The notes: a model not told the origin generated them from the letters alone. Counted from the stretch's first letter, positions 1-10,265 are shown. The stretch: DNA of 64,000 nucleotides from Saccharomyces uvarum (GCA_947243795.1 OX365942.1:248001-312000), one strand, 5' to 3'. Numbers and translations: made by a program.

Positions 1-502
1 GGTTAAATGAATTAATTTCTGTGCTTATTCCGTCTTTCCTTCTGATTTTCAGTCAGGCTTTATCGTTTCAGGGCAACCACGTATGAATGTATTCTAATAT
101 TAGCTTTAATCAGCCTGAAGAGGATGATCAAAGTTGTAATTGAAAATGTAGTTGAGTAGTGTATCCACGTGGCTGTGTGGCTAGTCTGGTATAATAACGA
201 GCATCCGAATAGTTAGCTAAATAATGTAGGATATGAGGAAAAGTGCCGCTAATAATGCTATTCCTGAATAGAATGAGCGTGAGATATAAAAAGCCACTCT
301 AAAGGCCTTGATGAAGTCTCTAAAATCTTCTGTATATCCGTCAATACGAAGGATCTAGTGCTTGTCTTTCCCAAGCTGGAATGTCACATAACGTGTGGTA
401 AGGGTGCTATTCCTTAAAGAATATGCCAATTGCATTGCACAAAATGCTAAGAGTACTGCCTCACATAACATAGATATCTACCACTACAAGCGGGACTAGA
501 AC
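1..502. other. Left-edge intergenic region, no gene seen
   Basis: No convincing ORF, tRNA or repeat is visible. In S. cerevisiae the next gene to the left is TSR4 (YOL022C), transcribed leftwards, so this could be its upstream region; that is inference from synteny only. The stretch ends at the LTR that begins at 503. Confidence 0.5.
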
Positions 503-847
503 TGTTGATAATTAGTTAGTTTAGTAAGTAGTAATAATTAAGAATAAGCAGTTCTTTCTTATTATATAAGAGAGGTATATAAAATACACGCTGATTGGTT
601 ATATGAAACCCAATGGATCAGACATAATTCAGAACATAAACAATAAGTTATCAGGTATAACTCATATTCTTATATGTTATTTCCTGGTCAATTAATAGAT
701 CTTTAATCTTCTCTTCACTATTTACCAGATTTGGTTATCCTTATCACGATGAAAAAGGGGATAAATAATAATAATATATTATCGCTATTATGTTTATTTC
801 AAAGACAAATTATTAATATTTTTTGTCCGAAATCATATATTCCAACA
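503..847 (-). mobile_element. Solo LTR A (Ty1/copia-type), with 5-bp target duplication
   Basis: Read on the minus strand, the element starts TGTTGGAATA at 847 and ends TATCAACA at 503, the canonical TGTTGG...CAACA ends of yeast Ty LTRs. It is about 345 bp and flanked by a perfect 5-bp duplication, AGAAC at 498-502 and at 848-852. It shares about 190 bp of its 3' part with LTR B (about nine tenths identical by eye) and its first 25 bp or so, but the middle differs. No Ty coding sequence is present. It lies about 110 bp upstream of the tRNA-Gly gene, typical for Pol III-targeted Ty insertion. The sequence is not the familiar Ty1/Ty2 delta; I cannot name the family. Confidence 0.85.
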
Positions 848-960
848 AGAACCTCTACTCCTCGGAAGCTTAAGCACAATACTAATATAAAGATAAGACG
901 ACTACCTAAGGTACATACTGTTGTAAGGATGGCTAGTTTAATTTGGATAATAACAAGTAA

Positions 961-1031
961 GCGCAAGTGGTTTAGTGGTAAAATCCAACGTTGCCATCGT
1001 TGGGCCCCCGGTTCGATTCCGGGCTTGCGCA
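961..1031 (+). tRNA. tRNA-Gly (GCC)
   Basis: A complete 71-nt cloverleaf: acceptor arms GCGCAAG (961-967) and CTTGCGC (1024-1030) pair fully, the discriminator is A1031, the A box contains TGGTTTAGTGG, and the B box GGTTCGATTCC is at 1010-1020. The anticodon GCC is at 993-995, decoding GGC/GGU. There is no intron. A T-rich Pol III terminator (TTTATTTTT) follows at once. It corresponds by position to the tG(GCC) gene next to DIS3 in S. cerevisiae and is bracketed by two solo LTRs. Confidence 0.98.
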
Positions 1032-1156
1032 TTTATTTTTCACCTCTTTCCAGAGGCAACGATATTTTTTCGTTATTGAACGGTGTTTGACCCAGTTCAG
1101 TTTGAATGGTCCATTAGTCAGTTCTTGCTTTTTTCCTAACGATCAGAGGTTATCTG

Positions 1157-1453
1157 TGTTGATACTTAGTAGTTTAGTAACTTGTAATAATCAAGAATAA
1201 GTCGTTCTTTCTTAATTATATAAGAGAGGTATATAAAATACACGCTGATTGGTTATATGAAACCCAATGGTTCAGACATAATTCAGAACATAGACAATAA
1301 GTTATCCAGTATAACTCTTTCCTTATATGCTAATTTCTGTTCAATGAATAGGTCTTTATCTTCATTATTGGGGTAAATTCTTATAATCTGAATTTACCTA
1401 CCCCAATATAATTAATATCATTTTAGGGATGTCCGTCATCACCTATTCCAACA
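1157..1453 (-). mobile_element. Solo LTR B (same family as LTR A), with 5-bp target duplication
   Basis: The minus-strand element runs from TGTTGGAATA at 1453 to ATCAACA at 1157, about 297 bp, flanked by a perfect duplication ATCTG at 1152-1156 and 1454-1458. Its 3' two thirds match LTR A closely. Its U3-like part instead carries an inverted repeat (arms about 1367-1380 and 1390-1408) that LTR A lacks. It lies 3' of the tRNA-Gly gene in the same orientation as LTR A. The two have different target duplications, so they are two independent insertions, each reduced to a solo LTR, and not the two ends of one element. Confidence 0.85.
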
Positions 1454-1565
1454 ATCTGTTGTTTGTATTCCACCGATATCAAGCCTTGCACCATTGACAC
1501 GCCCGTTTCTGCTCACACTACGATACTCCAGGTTTCAAGTAAAGACAAGATTACACGGATAAAAA

Positions 1566-1628
1566 TGTCTAGAGTATTGGTCATTGGTGCAGGTGGAGTC
1601 GGAGTGATTACTGCGGTTCCACTATAAG
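1566..1628 (+). pseudogene. Relic of the 5' end of a ketopantoate-reductase-like (YDL144C-type) gene
   Basis: From ATG 1566 the frame encodes about 20 residues containing VLVIGAGGVGVITA and then hits TAA at 1626-1628. The GxGGxG motif at the very N-terminus is the NAD(P)-binding Rossmann turn of 2-dehydropantoate 2-reductase/ApbA-like proteins. From memory the string matches the start of S. cerevisiae YDL144C. Nothing recognisable follows, so only the first codons and perhaps some 5' flank survive. It sits between LTR B and the DIS3 3' end, a place where small duplicated fragments accumulate. The family match rests on memory of a short peptide, hence moderate confidence. Confidence 0.45.
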
Positions 1629-1749
1629 CCGGCGGCGGATGGGGAGCAGCAGCTGTTTGTAGTGTACATTAAAATATTTCTGATATATTTATATATGAAT
1701 TATGAAATTTTTTATCCAAAATTTTTTTATACCAAGATATTCTATACCC
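1629..1749. other. AT-rich 3' flank of DIS3
   Basis: Short A/T-rich stretch including T runs (about 1708-1730) just past the DIS3 stop codon; probably its 3' UTR and polyadenylation region. No gene is seen. Confidence 0.5.
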
Positions 1750-4700
1750 TCACTTTAACAGCAATTCTGCCTTACGCTTACTAGTAATTGGGTCCATCAC
1801 TGACCTCACTTGAACTTCAACTTTATCGAAAACGTAAACATCTCTTGGTTTATCAGAGTTTGTAGGAACAAAAGTCAGTTTGTATTCAACTTCGTCGAAA
1901 GTAGCAGAATTTGGGTCCTTGGTCAAATTATCCAGCCTTATCAACCCTTCCACACCGAACTTAGGAACTAGTACCACTATACCATTATTAAATACCTTGA
2001 TAACATAACCGGTTTCTGTGGACTCGTTATTTCTCATAACTTGACCAACATAGTATTCTATACTTGCTCTGCCGGCAAATTGTGCATTTCTATGCTTTCT
2101 GTTAATGTTTCTGCATATCATATCCATTTTAGTCTTGTCACGGTGCGTCAAACTTAATGGTTCATATCCAATGGCACCTGCCAATTGTCTATGCGCGACA
2201 ACGTCACAGTAACGTCTGATAGGTGATGTGAAATGTGTGTAGATATCAACGGCTAAACCATAATGTCTAAAGTCAGGATAGGAATAGGCTCCAGAATAGA
2301 AATATTGGGCAGCCATCATACAACGTGTCGACATTATACGGACCAAAGTGTTAAAGTATGGGTCTTCGGGATCCACACATCTGTCCAAAGAATCTGCTAG
2401 GGCCTTGGATGATTCCAACGAAATGGACATATTCTTCCTCGTATTCAACATTTCATTCATAATTTCGAAGTTTGTAGATGGTGGAGCTGCGTGTCTTCTT
2501 AGCATTGCAGTCTGAGGGAAGGCATCGTATATTTTTCTTGCCACGGAAATGTTAGCCAACAGCATGAACTCTTCAACTAAAGAATTTGTTGCTAGCAGTT
2601 TTTTGATTTCAACTTCGTTTGGATCCGAGGTTTCACTATCCATATGAACTTTAACCTCAGGGGAGGCCAAATTCAAGGCACCGGCCTCCAGTCTCTTTTG
2701 CTTCAATTTTATGGACAGTTCTAAAAGAGCTCTCATACCTGACGTCAATTCATCATTTTGGTTTTTATCATCAATTCTAAATTGTGCTTGTTCATATGAG
2801 AATGCTTCTCTAGATTTAATGACGGATTTCATAAAATCAACATTTACAATATTAGCGTTATCATCCAGTTCCCAAATGACTGAAAATGCAAATCTATCAA
2901 CATACGGTTTTAGAGAACACAAGTCGGTACCTAAAAGCATGGGTAACATATCAATACGTTTATCCACCAAGTAGACAGAAGTACCTCTTGCGGCACCTTC
3001 CGCGTCCAAGGCAGTATTTGGTTTCACAAAATGAGTAACGTCGGCGATATGTACACCAACTTCCCAGTTACCGTTTGGAAGTCTCTTTGCGTGTAATGCA
3101 TCATCAATATCTACACATCCTGGCGGATCGATACTACATATCAGTTTATCTCTTAAGTCTTTTCTCTTTGTCAGTAACGCATCCTTTGAAACAGCTTCCG
3201 GATCATCCAGCTTGGCTGGAGCTTTCCAATCATGGCCTTCAGCTGGCAAACATTCCAGGACTTTCTTGGAGAAAGGCCTATACTCGACATCATGCTCCAA
3301 TAGTAAGGCCTCAGTTTCAGCCTGTGCGGATTCGATCGTACCTAGATCTCTTACAAAATGGCCTAATGGATATTTGTGAGTGGCGGGCCATGAATCAATA
3401 GAGATGACGACTCTTTTATCGACAAGTTCACCGGCACGTCTGGTTCTGATTCTGACTTTTGGAAGACATTTATCCATCAAGATAACGAAGACGTTTTGTG
3501 TACTGGTGCTCTGTAAATCAACGGAGCTTGGTGCTAGTTGACCCACGTATTGTCTCCAGGATCTTCTTTGTATGTACACGACTTTTGCTGTGGGCTGGAC
3601 TTTTTTCGATCTTTGGGCTATTATAGCGTCTTTGGCCAATAGTCTACGTTGCTTGTCGGATGTTATAGTGGTGTTGGAGGAAGGTTCATTATTGTCATCG
3701 TCATCGCCTGCTTCGATATCTGGGTTATCATTAACATCGAAATGTTCAGAGTCTAAGACAATAGACGAGGGCGCCTTCCATTCTGACTGAGGCAATAGTT
3801 CCACAATGACTTGGTCACTGTTGAATGCCCTGTTTAGGTTTTTCTGGCCCACAATCAGCACCGGCTTGGAAAACCTTGGTAAACTCACCGAGCCTTCCAG
3901 GAAATTGTACTCCGATATTTGGATAGTACCTTGGTACAAGACGCCGTTTTTCAACCCACCCATGACTCTTGCCGTGGAATAGTACTCGGGGAACGTGAAA
4001 TCGGAAAATGTGTCTCTTTCTTGGTCTTTATCGAAAGCGTCCATTTGAGGAATGGAGTCTCTGATGTCGTCTGCATTTGGCAGCAACTCGACGTACTCCA
4101 TAAGACTCTTGGTTGTTATCTTGGAGTCCTCTTCTTTGGTGGCGGCTTCTCTATTCAAACGATCGTTGGTAACAAGAACGACGCTTATACCGTAGGATTC
4201 CAGATGCTCACCGTACCATTGACATGTTTTCCGGATGGCTCTATCGTTTCTGTCGTTGATGGTTTCATTTAGTAGTCTTTCCACAAACGTGTGCTCGCTG
4301 AATTCGTTGTGAAACACGATGAATCTCTTGTGTTCGTCACTGTCCCTGCATAAAGTTCTCAATCTCGTGTACACCGGATATGATTTGTTTCTCACTTCAT
4401 CCAGGACAATCTGCGGAACGATTACGTCGAAAAAACAGTTTGGGTTTTCCAGAAGATCGATCGCTTGCAAGACCACGTTGGTATCCAGCACGACATAGTG
4501 CTTCCCGATGGGCGGGCTCAACTCTAGCGGAGAATCAGATAGAACGAACTTGGGCAACTCATTTTGAGCGTCGGGAACAACGATCTGCGGACACTTGGTG
4601 CAACTTCTCGAAAGACACGGAATGTCCGATCTCAAGTAGTGCTCTCTAACAATCTTAGTAGCCCCTCCGTTACGGGACCTAACGAACACTTTCTGCGTGA

Positions 4701-4755
4701 CACTCAAGCCTTCCGCCAGTCTTTTCCTTCTGGGGGCAATAGCAGATACCGACAT
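1750..4755 (-). CDS. DIS3: Exosome catalytic subunit Rrp44/Dis3 (3'-5' exoribonuclease and endonuclease)
   Basis: 1001 aa, the same length as S. cerevisiae Dis3. It is the processive 3'-5' exonuclease and PIN endonuclease of the nuclear and cytoplasmic RNA exosome. Visible parts: an N-terminal CR3 cysteine motif (CLSRSCTKC, about residues 47-55); a PIN domain (VVLDTNVVL, about 87-95, to about 245); OB-type cold-shock domains (about 255-500); the RNB domain with the acidic active-site motif [14 protein letters not shown] (S. cerevisiae D551 lies here); and a C-terminal S1 domain from about 910. The start is fixed by the conserved [14 protein letters not shown] N-terminus. It is divergent from TAT2. 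AAAATTTTC (4865-4873) and GAGATGAG (4876-4883) upstream resemble RRPE and PAC elements. Confidence 0.98.
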   Translation of the reverse strand: MSVSAIAPRRKRLAEGLSVTQKVFVRSRNGGATKIVREHYLRSDIPCLSRSCTKCPQIVVPDAQNELPKFVLSDSPLELSPPIGKHYVVLDTNVVLQAIDLLENPNCFFDVIVPQIVLDEVRNKSYPVYTRLRTLCRDSDEHKRFIVFHNEFSEHTFVERLLNETINDRNDRAIRKTCQWYGEHLESYGISVVLVTNDRLNREAATKEEDSKITTKSLMEYVELLPNADDIRDSIPQMDAFDKDQERDTFSDFTFPEYYSTARVMGGLKNGVLYQGTIQISEYNFLEGSVSLPRFSKPVLIVGQKNLNRAFNSDQVIVELLPQSEWKAPSSIVLDSEHFDVNDNPDIEAGDDDDNNEPSSNTTITSDKQRRLLAKDAIIAQRSKKVQPTAKVVYIQRRSWRQYVGQLAPSSVDLQSTSTQNVFVILMDKCLPKVRIRTRRAGELVDKRVVISIDSWPATHKYPLGHFVRDLGTIESAQAETEALLLEHDVEYRPFSKKVLECLPAEGHDWKAPAKLDDPEAVSKDALLTKRKDLRDKLICSIDPPGCVDIDDALHAKRLPNGNWEVGVHIADVTHFVKPNTALDAEGAARGTSVYLVDKRIDMLPMLLGTDLCSLKPYVDRFAFSVIWELDDNANIVNVDFMKSVIKSREAFSYEQAQFRIDDKNQNDELTSGMRALLELSIKLKQKRLEAGALNLASPEVKVHMDSETSDPNEVEIKKLLATNSLVEEFMLLANISVARKIYDAFPQTAMLRRHAAPPSTNFEIMNEMLNTRKNMSISLESSKALADSLDRCVDPEDPYFNTLVRIMSTRCMMAAQYFYSGAYSYPDFRHYGLAVDIYTHFTSPIRRYCDVVAHRQLAGAIGYEPLSLTHRDKTKMDMICRNINRKHRNAQFAGRASIEYYVGQVMRNNESTETGYVIKVFNNGIVVLVPKFGVEGLIRLDNLTKDPNSATFDEVEYKLTFVPTNSDKPRDVYVFDKVEVQVRSVMDPITSKRKAELLLK

Positions 4756-5507
4756 TACTTTTCAATCTAAGTGGTTGTGTGTGATTGAGAAAAAATTGGC
4801 CACTACTTACGCTATATTCACTTACACCTTTAAAAAGCTCTGCAGAAGTACACACACACTTCATAAAATTTTCCTGAGATGAGGAAAAGAGAACAAAAAA
4901 TTTCAAAACAATCCAAATATTACCCGGATATTAGGGCTAAATTATATTCACAGAAGACCTAATAAATATTAATTTCAAAATGTAATTGCCCAAAAAAACA
5001 GAGCACTGCCCTAAGTGCTAGCCCTGGTCCCCTACGGCGCTAAATCGTTTCTTTTTTTTTTGCGCTATTGCTTTGCAGAAGAAAAGCTTTTTTCCACTGG
5101 TTGACGTCTGTCGCAGGGCAAAGCGAAACGGCATTGAATGACAGCGACAAAAAGCAGATGAGTTTGCTGCCATTTCACTGCATCTACAGGCCATACGTGG
5201 GTGCTTGTCTGTATGAATCTGGAGATATTTCGTTAAACGGTACTGACTTGGTTTTCGTTATTTTTTTCTCTTTTCTTTCACCATCTTGCTTGAGTCACAG
5301 TTTTCACCATATTGTAGTTTTACCTGCTTTTCAGTAGGAAAATGTATACACTCTCGTATATTTATTTATATATATATATATATATATTTACATTTGGCAC
5401 ACGCTGCAATTGCATACTGTGAAGTGCCTGTGGTGATTTGGTTTTATACTAAGGCTGATCAAGAAATATAAGCAAACAGAAAAGTACACTAAGCACTCTC
5501 CTCTCAT
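4756..5507. promoter_or_regulatory. DIS3-TAT2 divergent promoter region with a Reb1-type site
   Basis: A 752-bp gap between divergently transcribed genes. TTACCCGG at 4920-4927 matches the Reb1 consensus TTACCCG. RRPE-like AAAATTTTC (4865-4873) and PAC-like GAGATGAG (4876-4883) sit on the DIS3 side. A (TA)n run at about 5368-5388 and T tracts near 5050 and 5265 are typical nucleosome-poor DNA. Small ORFs here look random. Assignments are by motif match only. Confidence 0.55.
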
Positions 5508-7286
5508 ATGGCTGAAGACTTTATTTCTTCTGCCAAGTATCCGAGCGAGGAACTTAAGGAACGGAAGCCCACATCGGAATTCGTAGGGTACAAATCTAAG
5601 CAGTTAACATCCTCCTCATCGCACAATTCGGACACATCGCATCACGATGACAACCATCAATATAGCAACAGAAACATCCTCCAGCGATGCGTCGACTCTT
5701 TCAAGCCGCCTCTGGACGGTTCGTTTGACACAAGTAACCTGAAAAGAACACTGAAGCCCAGACATTTGATCATGATTGCCATTGGGGGCAGTATAGGGAC
5801 CGGTCTGTTTGTCGGTAGTGGTAAAGCCATCGCAGAGGGTGGTCCTCTGGGCGTCGTCCTCGGTTGGACCATTGCCGGCTCTCAAATCATCGGGACCATT
5901 CATGGGCTGGGTGAAATCACAGTGCGGTTCCCCGTCGTGGGCGCATTCGCCAATTACGGTACCAGGTTTTTGGACCCAAGTATAAGTTTTGTTGTTTCTA
6001 CCATATACGTGCTGCAGTGGTTCTTCGTTTTGCCTTTGGAAATCATTGCTGCAGCCATGACCGTGCAGTACTGGAACTCCTCTATCGACCCCGTAGTGTG
6101 GGTGGCCATCTTTTACGTCATCATTGTCTCCATAAACCTGTTTGGCGTGAGAGGTTTTGGTGAGGCTGAATTCGCATTTTCCACCATCAAGGCAATAACG
6201 GTTTGTGGGTTCATCATATTATGCATCGTCCTTATTTTTGGGGGAGGACCCGACCATGAATACGTCGGCGCCAAATACTGGTACGATCCTGGTTGCTTGG
6301 CCAACGGGTTTCCTGGTATTTTGTCCGTGCTTGTCGTTGCCTCGTATTCCCTGGGTGGTATCGAAATGACATGTTTGGCATCTGGTGAAACGGATCCTAA
6401 GGGCCTACCAAGCGCCATCAAGCAAGTGTTTTGGAGAATCTTATTTTTCTTTTTGGTGTCATTAACGCTGGTCGGATTCCTGGTCCCATATACAAACCAA
6501 AATCTGCTCGGTGGTTCATCTGTAGACAACTCGCCCTTCGTGATCGCCATCAAACTGCACCATATCAAAGTTTTACCCTCCATTGTCAACGTGGTCATTC
6601 TGATCAGTGTTTTGAGTGTGGGGAATTCGTGTATCTTTGCTTCGAGTAGAACACTGTGTTCCATGGCCCATCAAGGTCTTATTCCGTGGTGGTTTGGTTA
6701 TATTGACCGTGCCGGCAGACCGCTAGTTGGCATTATGGCAAACTCGCTGTTCGGGCTACTCGCCTTTCTGGTCAAATCAGGCTCCATGGGAGACGTCTTC
6801 AATTGGTTAATGGCTATTGCTGGCTTAGCCACGTGTATCGTCTGGTTGAGTATTAATTTGTCGCACATCAGATTTAGAATGGCAATGGAGGCTCAGGGGA
6901 AAAAACTGGATGAACTGGAGTTTGTTAGTGCTGTCGGAGTGTGGGGATCTGCGTACTCCGCATTAATCAACTGCTTGATCTTGTTAGCCCAATTTTATTG
7001 TTCATTGTGGCCCATTGGGGGCTGGAAAAATAGCAGCGATAGAGCAAAGATCTTCTTCCAAAACTACCTCTGCGCTCTCATCGTGTTATTCATATTCATC
7101 GCACACAAGATTTACTACAAGTGTCAAACAGGCCAATGGTGGGGGATTAAAGCTTTAAAAGACATTGACCTAGAAACCGATCGCAAAAACATCGATATCG
7201 AGATTGTCAAGCAAGAAATCGCCGAAAAGAAGATGTACCTGGATTCGTGTCCATGGTATGTTAGACACTTCCATTACTGGTGCTAG
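5508..7286 (+). CDS. TAT2: High-affinity tryptophan/tyrosine permease
   Basis: 592 aa, identical in length to S. cerevisiae Tat2, a plasma-membrane proton-coupled permease of the yeast amino-acid transporter family. The N-terminal cytoplasmic tail (1-85) is hydrophilic and lysine-rich, as expected for Rsp5-dependent ubiquitination sites. The first membrane segment carries the family signature IAIGGSIGTGLFVGSG, and about 12 hydrophobic segments follow. A conserved GGIEMTCLASGE segment lies near residue 285. The C-terminus is HYWC; in this family the terminal aromatic-Trp-Cys is a palmitoylation site of Pfa4, encoded at 42134-43270 in this window. The start follows the conserved M-x-EDFISS N-terminus. 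Confidence 0.97.
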   Translation: MAEDFISSAKYPSEELKERKPTSEFVGYKSKQLTSSSSHNSDTSHHDDNHQYSNRNILQRCVDSFKPPLDGSFDTSNLKRTLKPRHLIMIAIGGSIGTGLFVGSGKAIAEGGPLGVVLGWTIAGSQIIGTIHGLGEITVRFPVVGAFANYGTRFLDPSISFVVSTIYVLQWFFVLPLEIIAAAMTVQYWNSSIDPVVWVAIFYVIIVSINLFGVRGFGEAEFAFSTIKAITVCGFIILCIVLIFGGGPDHEYVGAKYWYDPGCLANGFPGILSVLVVASYSLGGIEMTCLASGETDPKGLPSAIKQVFWRILFFFLVSLTLVGFLVPYTNQNLLGGSSVDNSPFVIAIKLHHIKVLPSIVNVVILISVLSVGNSCIFASSRTLCSMAHQGLIPWWFGYIDRAGRPLVGIMANSLFGLLAFLVKSGSMGDVFNWLMAIAGLATCIVWLSINLSHIRFRMAMEAQGKKLDELEFVSAVGVWGSAYSALINCLILLAQFYCSLWPIGGWKNSSDRAKIFFQNYLCALIVLFIFIAHKIYYKCQTGQWWGIKALKDIDLETDRKNIDIEIVKQEIAEKKMYLDSCPWYVRHFHYWC

Positions 7287-7538
7287 CATGCAAAGAAAAA
7301 GGCACAATTTATATATGTAGTATAGTATTTTTTTTTTTCTCCCTTCGAAATTAATTATTCCAGCACAATCTAATGCATAACGACATAAAAATTATAAATC
7401 ATTTTTAGAATTATATCTATAATTATCTCTACTCACCGCTTCTTAAGCAGGAGAGCCTTGAAAGTAGGTAAAACAGAAAAACCCACAAAATGCGTACTAT
7501 AAAGATTTCACAGAAAGACCCCTCCCAGAAATACACCA

Positions 7539-7627
7539 CTCTCGGTAGCCAAGTTGGTCTAAGGCGCAAGACTGTAATTTATTACCACGAAATCTTGAGA
7601 TCGGGCGTTCGACTCGCCCCCGGGAGA
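7539..7627 (+). tRNA. tRNA-Tyr (GUA) with a 14-nt intron
   Basis: The 89-nt gene starts CTCTCGG at 7539 and ends CCGGGAG plus discriminator A at 7627; the acceptor stem pairs with one G-T. Anticodon GTA is at 7574-7576. The intron is 7578-7591 (14 nt), in the canonical place one base 3' of the anticodon. B box GCGTTCGACTC is at 7604-7614. A T7 run follows at 7630-7636 as Pol III terminator. It matches S. cerevisiae tY(GUA) except for intron changes and minor substitutions. Confidence 0.98.
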
Positions 7628-8263
7628 TATTTTTTTGCCATTTTTTTGCCATTTTCTTTGCCTTGAGATCTTGTCCCTGAGGTGCAATACAACATCTATG
7701 CCAAGTATGACAGACAGCAGCCCGGTCGCGGTGACTCTGCTGCGGTGGAACCACTTCGCAACACTTTTGCAACACCTCGACGCCATTGTTCCAGCATAAA
7801 TTCTTGTGGCTGTGCCCAATTTCTCTTATCCTACGGTGTGAAACAATTCGCGTCGCGTGGGCGTCCTAAAAAGGCTTATCACGGCATCTCTGAGGAAAAG
7901 AGACGGCTGGCTCGAGCAAGTGTTTGGATATTTTTAGCTCAATAAAGAGGCAGGTGTTAGATACAGTGCATCTCCACTGGTAGGCAGAAAGCCACGCTAT
8001 TACACACTCCGCGTAATCTTATCCTTTCTTGATAAGAATGCGTCTTGATTATCTAGTCATTATTTATCTCTTTCTCTGTTCTCTTTCCGCTATATAACAT
8101 TTCTCACTATTTATTTCTTCAGGTGCTAGGCCAAACTAGCAAAAAACCACCACGTCGAAAAACAAGACACAGATCATACACACGTTTCATCAATTAGTGC
8201 AAGCATTCTAAGCTGTACCAGGAAAAGCAGAATAATAATAACAAGTTTTTACACAGAAAAGTA
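7628..8263. other. tRNA-Tyr to TOS7 intergenic region (TOS7 promoter)
   Basis: A 636-bp gap. TOS7 was named as an SBF target, and CG-rich words such as TTCGCGTCGCG (about 7848-7858) resemble, without matching exactly, Swi4/Mbp1 sites. A pyrimidine-rich stretch near 8060-8110 precedes a purine/A-rich leader up to the ATG at 8264. The ORF readable across 7682-7945 has no recognisable feature and is not called. Confidence 0.4.
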
Positions 8264-9608
8264 ATGAAGATAAACTCTTCGGTAATTTTCTTCCTCGTGG
8301 CTCTGTCACAATTCATCATAATGGCATTCCTCATTATAGGATGTGTCACCGCTCCAGTTTTCAAACAGATAGGCTATTCCAAATACGACAGCATCACATA
8401 TGGTACATTCGGCTACTGTAAGGATGGTTCTTGTTCCAAGGCAAGCTATAATTATAGCCCGGATCAACTGTCGGACAGTGATAGCAGCTGGAAGTTCAAT
8501 AGTCATGCTAGGTCCATATTGGGGAAGATTATCTTCATCACGCCCATTGCTGCAGGTTTGAATTTTTTGGCCTTTCTTTCGACCATCATAAGCATTCTAT
8601 TGATGAACGTACTGTCCAGTGATAGAATCGGTGGTGCATCTGCCATCATGTTCTTCGTTAACTTAGCATTGTCCACATTGGGCTTTTTCTCTGCTGCTTT
8701 GATTTGTATTGTCGTCTTTCTATTATTCTTCCCTCACGTTACCTGGTGTTCATGGATTTTGATACCGGGAGCTGCTTTATCTTTGCTAGTAGTTCCTCTG
8801 ATATTCTTGGCTTATTCAAGAAGCTCATGTTCGAGAGAGGATGACGAACTGGAGGAACTAGAGGAGAAGGGAATACTGTTGAACGACCCATATCCAAACT
8901 CAGCAACCGAAAGATTCAACATCGATGCTGAGGGAGAATTCAACCCCCACGGCGATTCAAGAACAAATTTATTGAATAGCAGTTTCAACAACCGTACCAA
9001 CGCAACGGTACTGCCAAATATTATTCCACGTAATCAAGATTCCAAATTATCAAATATAACCACTTCCACTACCTCTGACATCTCCACTTACGATAAAGAG
9101 GCCAAAGAGGTGGGAAACTCAAACACTTCTGAACTCAATGACGAAGAAGAAGATGGTATGGCATTTGACAAGAGAAAGTCTACCTCTACGTATTCTGTTA
9201 TTGAAAGTGAGAGTGGCCTGAAAAGTGGCGATCTTGCTAATAATTACATGAGGAATAACGGCAATAACTACAACAACAACAACAATATGAATGATAAAAC
9301 GTCACTAATGAAAAGGGAGATTTCAGGCAGTCCATCTTTAGCATCCTCAGATTACTCCCAAAGAGACACTATCCCTCATAGAAACCCTTCAAGGTTATTG
9401 AATGATATCATGGAGACTTCGTACAACGAACCCAATGACAACAGCATCAATCACGTGTCTCAATTCAACGATAAGGATAATCTAACTTCAATATCACAAA
9501 GAGGGGTTAATCTAGGAACATACAACCAAATGCCTCAAACAGCAGCGCCTGCTCCTCAGAACATGAGGCCTTATGCTGGTCAACCACACCCAACCCCATT
9601 AGCGTATC

Positions 9609-9642
<34 letters not shown>

Positions 9643-9910
9643 GCAACAGTATAATTTATATCAAAGAAATATCCCTGCTGGTCCAGATCCTTCTCATGTG
9701 GTTTTACAAAGCAATCCTTACTTCAACATTGGCCCAAACCAACCACTACAACACAGAAATCCGGTTCCAAGATCGGGTTTTGCTCCAAATCCAATGCCAA
9801 ATCAGGGTCCAATAGCGCAAGGTTATCAACCTGCTTACAAGAGGAGAATGCAGAATAAGAATATGCCCAGAGCCACTACCTCTTTAAATAATCCTTATGG
9901 CTTTAGGTAA
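8264..9910 (+). CDS. TOS7: Sur7/PalI-family membrane protein Tos7
   Basis: 548 aa (S. cerevisiae YOL019W is about 551). The protein has an N-terminal hydrophobic segment (about 8-28), an extracellular loop with the pattern GxxGYCKDGSC typical of the SUR7/PalI claudin-like family, and three further membrane segments (about 90-190). A long hydrophilic cytoplasmic tail rich in Asn, Ser and acidic residues follows. The tail holds 14 consecutive Gln (codons 449-462, 9608-9649), encoded by CAA with a few CAG. Family members act at the cell surface in secretion and wall organisation. The polyQ length is expected to vary between strains. Confidence 0.93.
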
Positions 9911-9967
9911 AAGACATGTTTTTTTCTCTGGTACTTTCCATGTCAAGAAGTTGTATTAAACCGTATG

Positions 9968-9998
<31 letters not shown>

Positions 9999-10265
9999 CA
10001 TTATCATTTAAAGGAACTCTTTTTATATTCGTTCATTCACTTTCTACTTTCAACACTACTTTCCCCCGTATAAGTTGTATTTTTATAGTCATTCTATATA
10101 CTTTATTTAAACTATATATTGAATTTTTCACCTTCTCTTTAGGAAATTGGGAAGAGATGCAACTATCAGCGGAATGAATCAAGGCTGCATAGTTTTCTTG
10201 ATCACTTCCGAGCGAGCCATTCTATGTTCCAAAATTGCCACTTGGTACTGTGAATTCCTTGTCCA
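9911..10265. other. TOS7-TLG2 convergent 3' region
   Basis: 355-bp gap between convergent stop codons. It contains six perfect TTATCA hexamers at 9971-10006 and T-rich tracts suited to 3' end formation from both sides. No gene is seen. Confidence 0.6.
9971..10006. repeat. (TTATCA)6 microsatellite
   Basis: Six uninterrupted copies of TTATCA, 60 bp 3' of the TOS7 stop codon and outside any gene. It is a likely length-variable locus. Confidence 0.95.

Noticed and set aside
731-1200. Open frames across the LTR/tRNA-Gly region on both strands
   Set aside because: They run through LTR ends and the tRNA gene and have no protein-like content.
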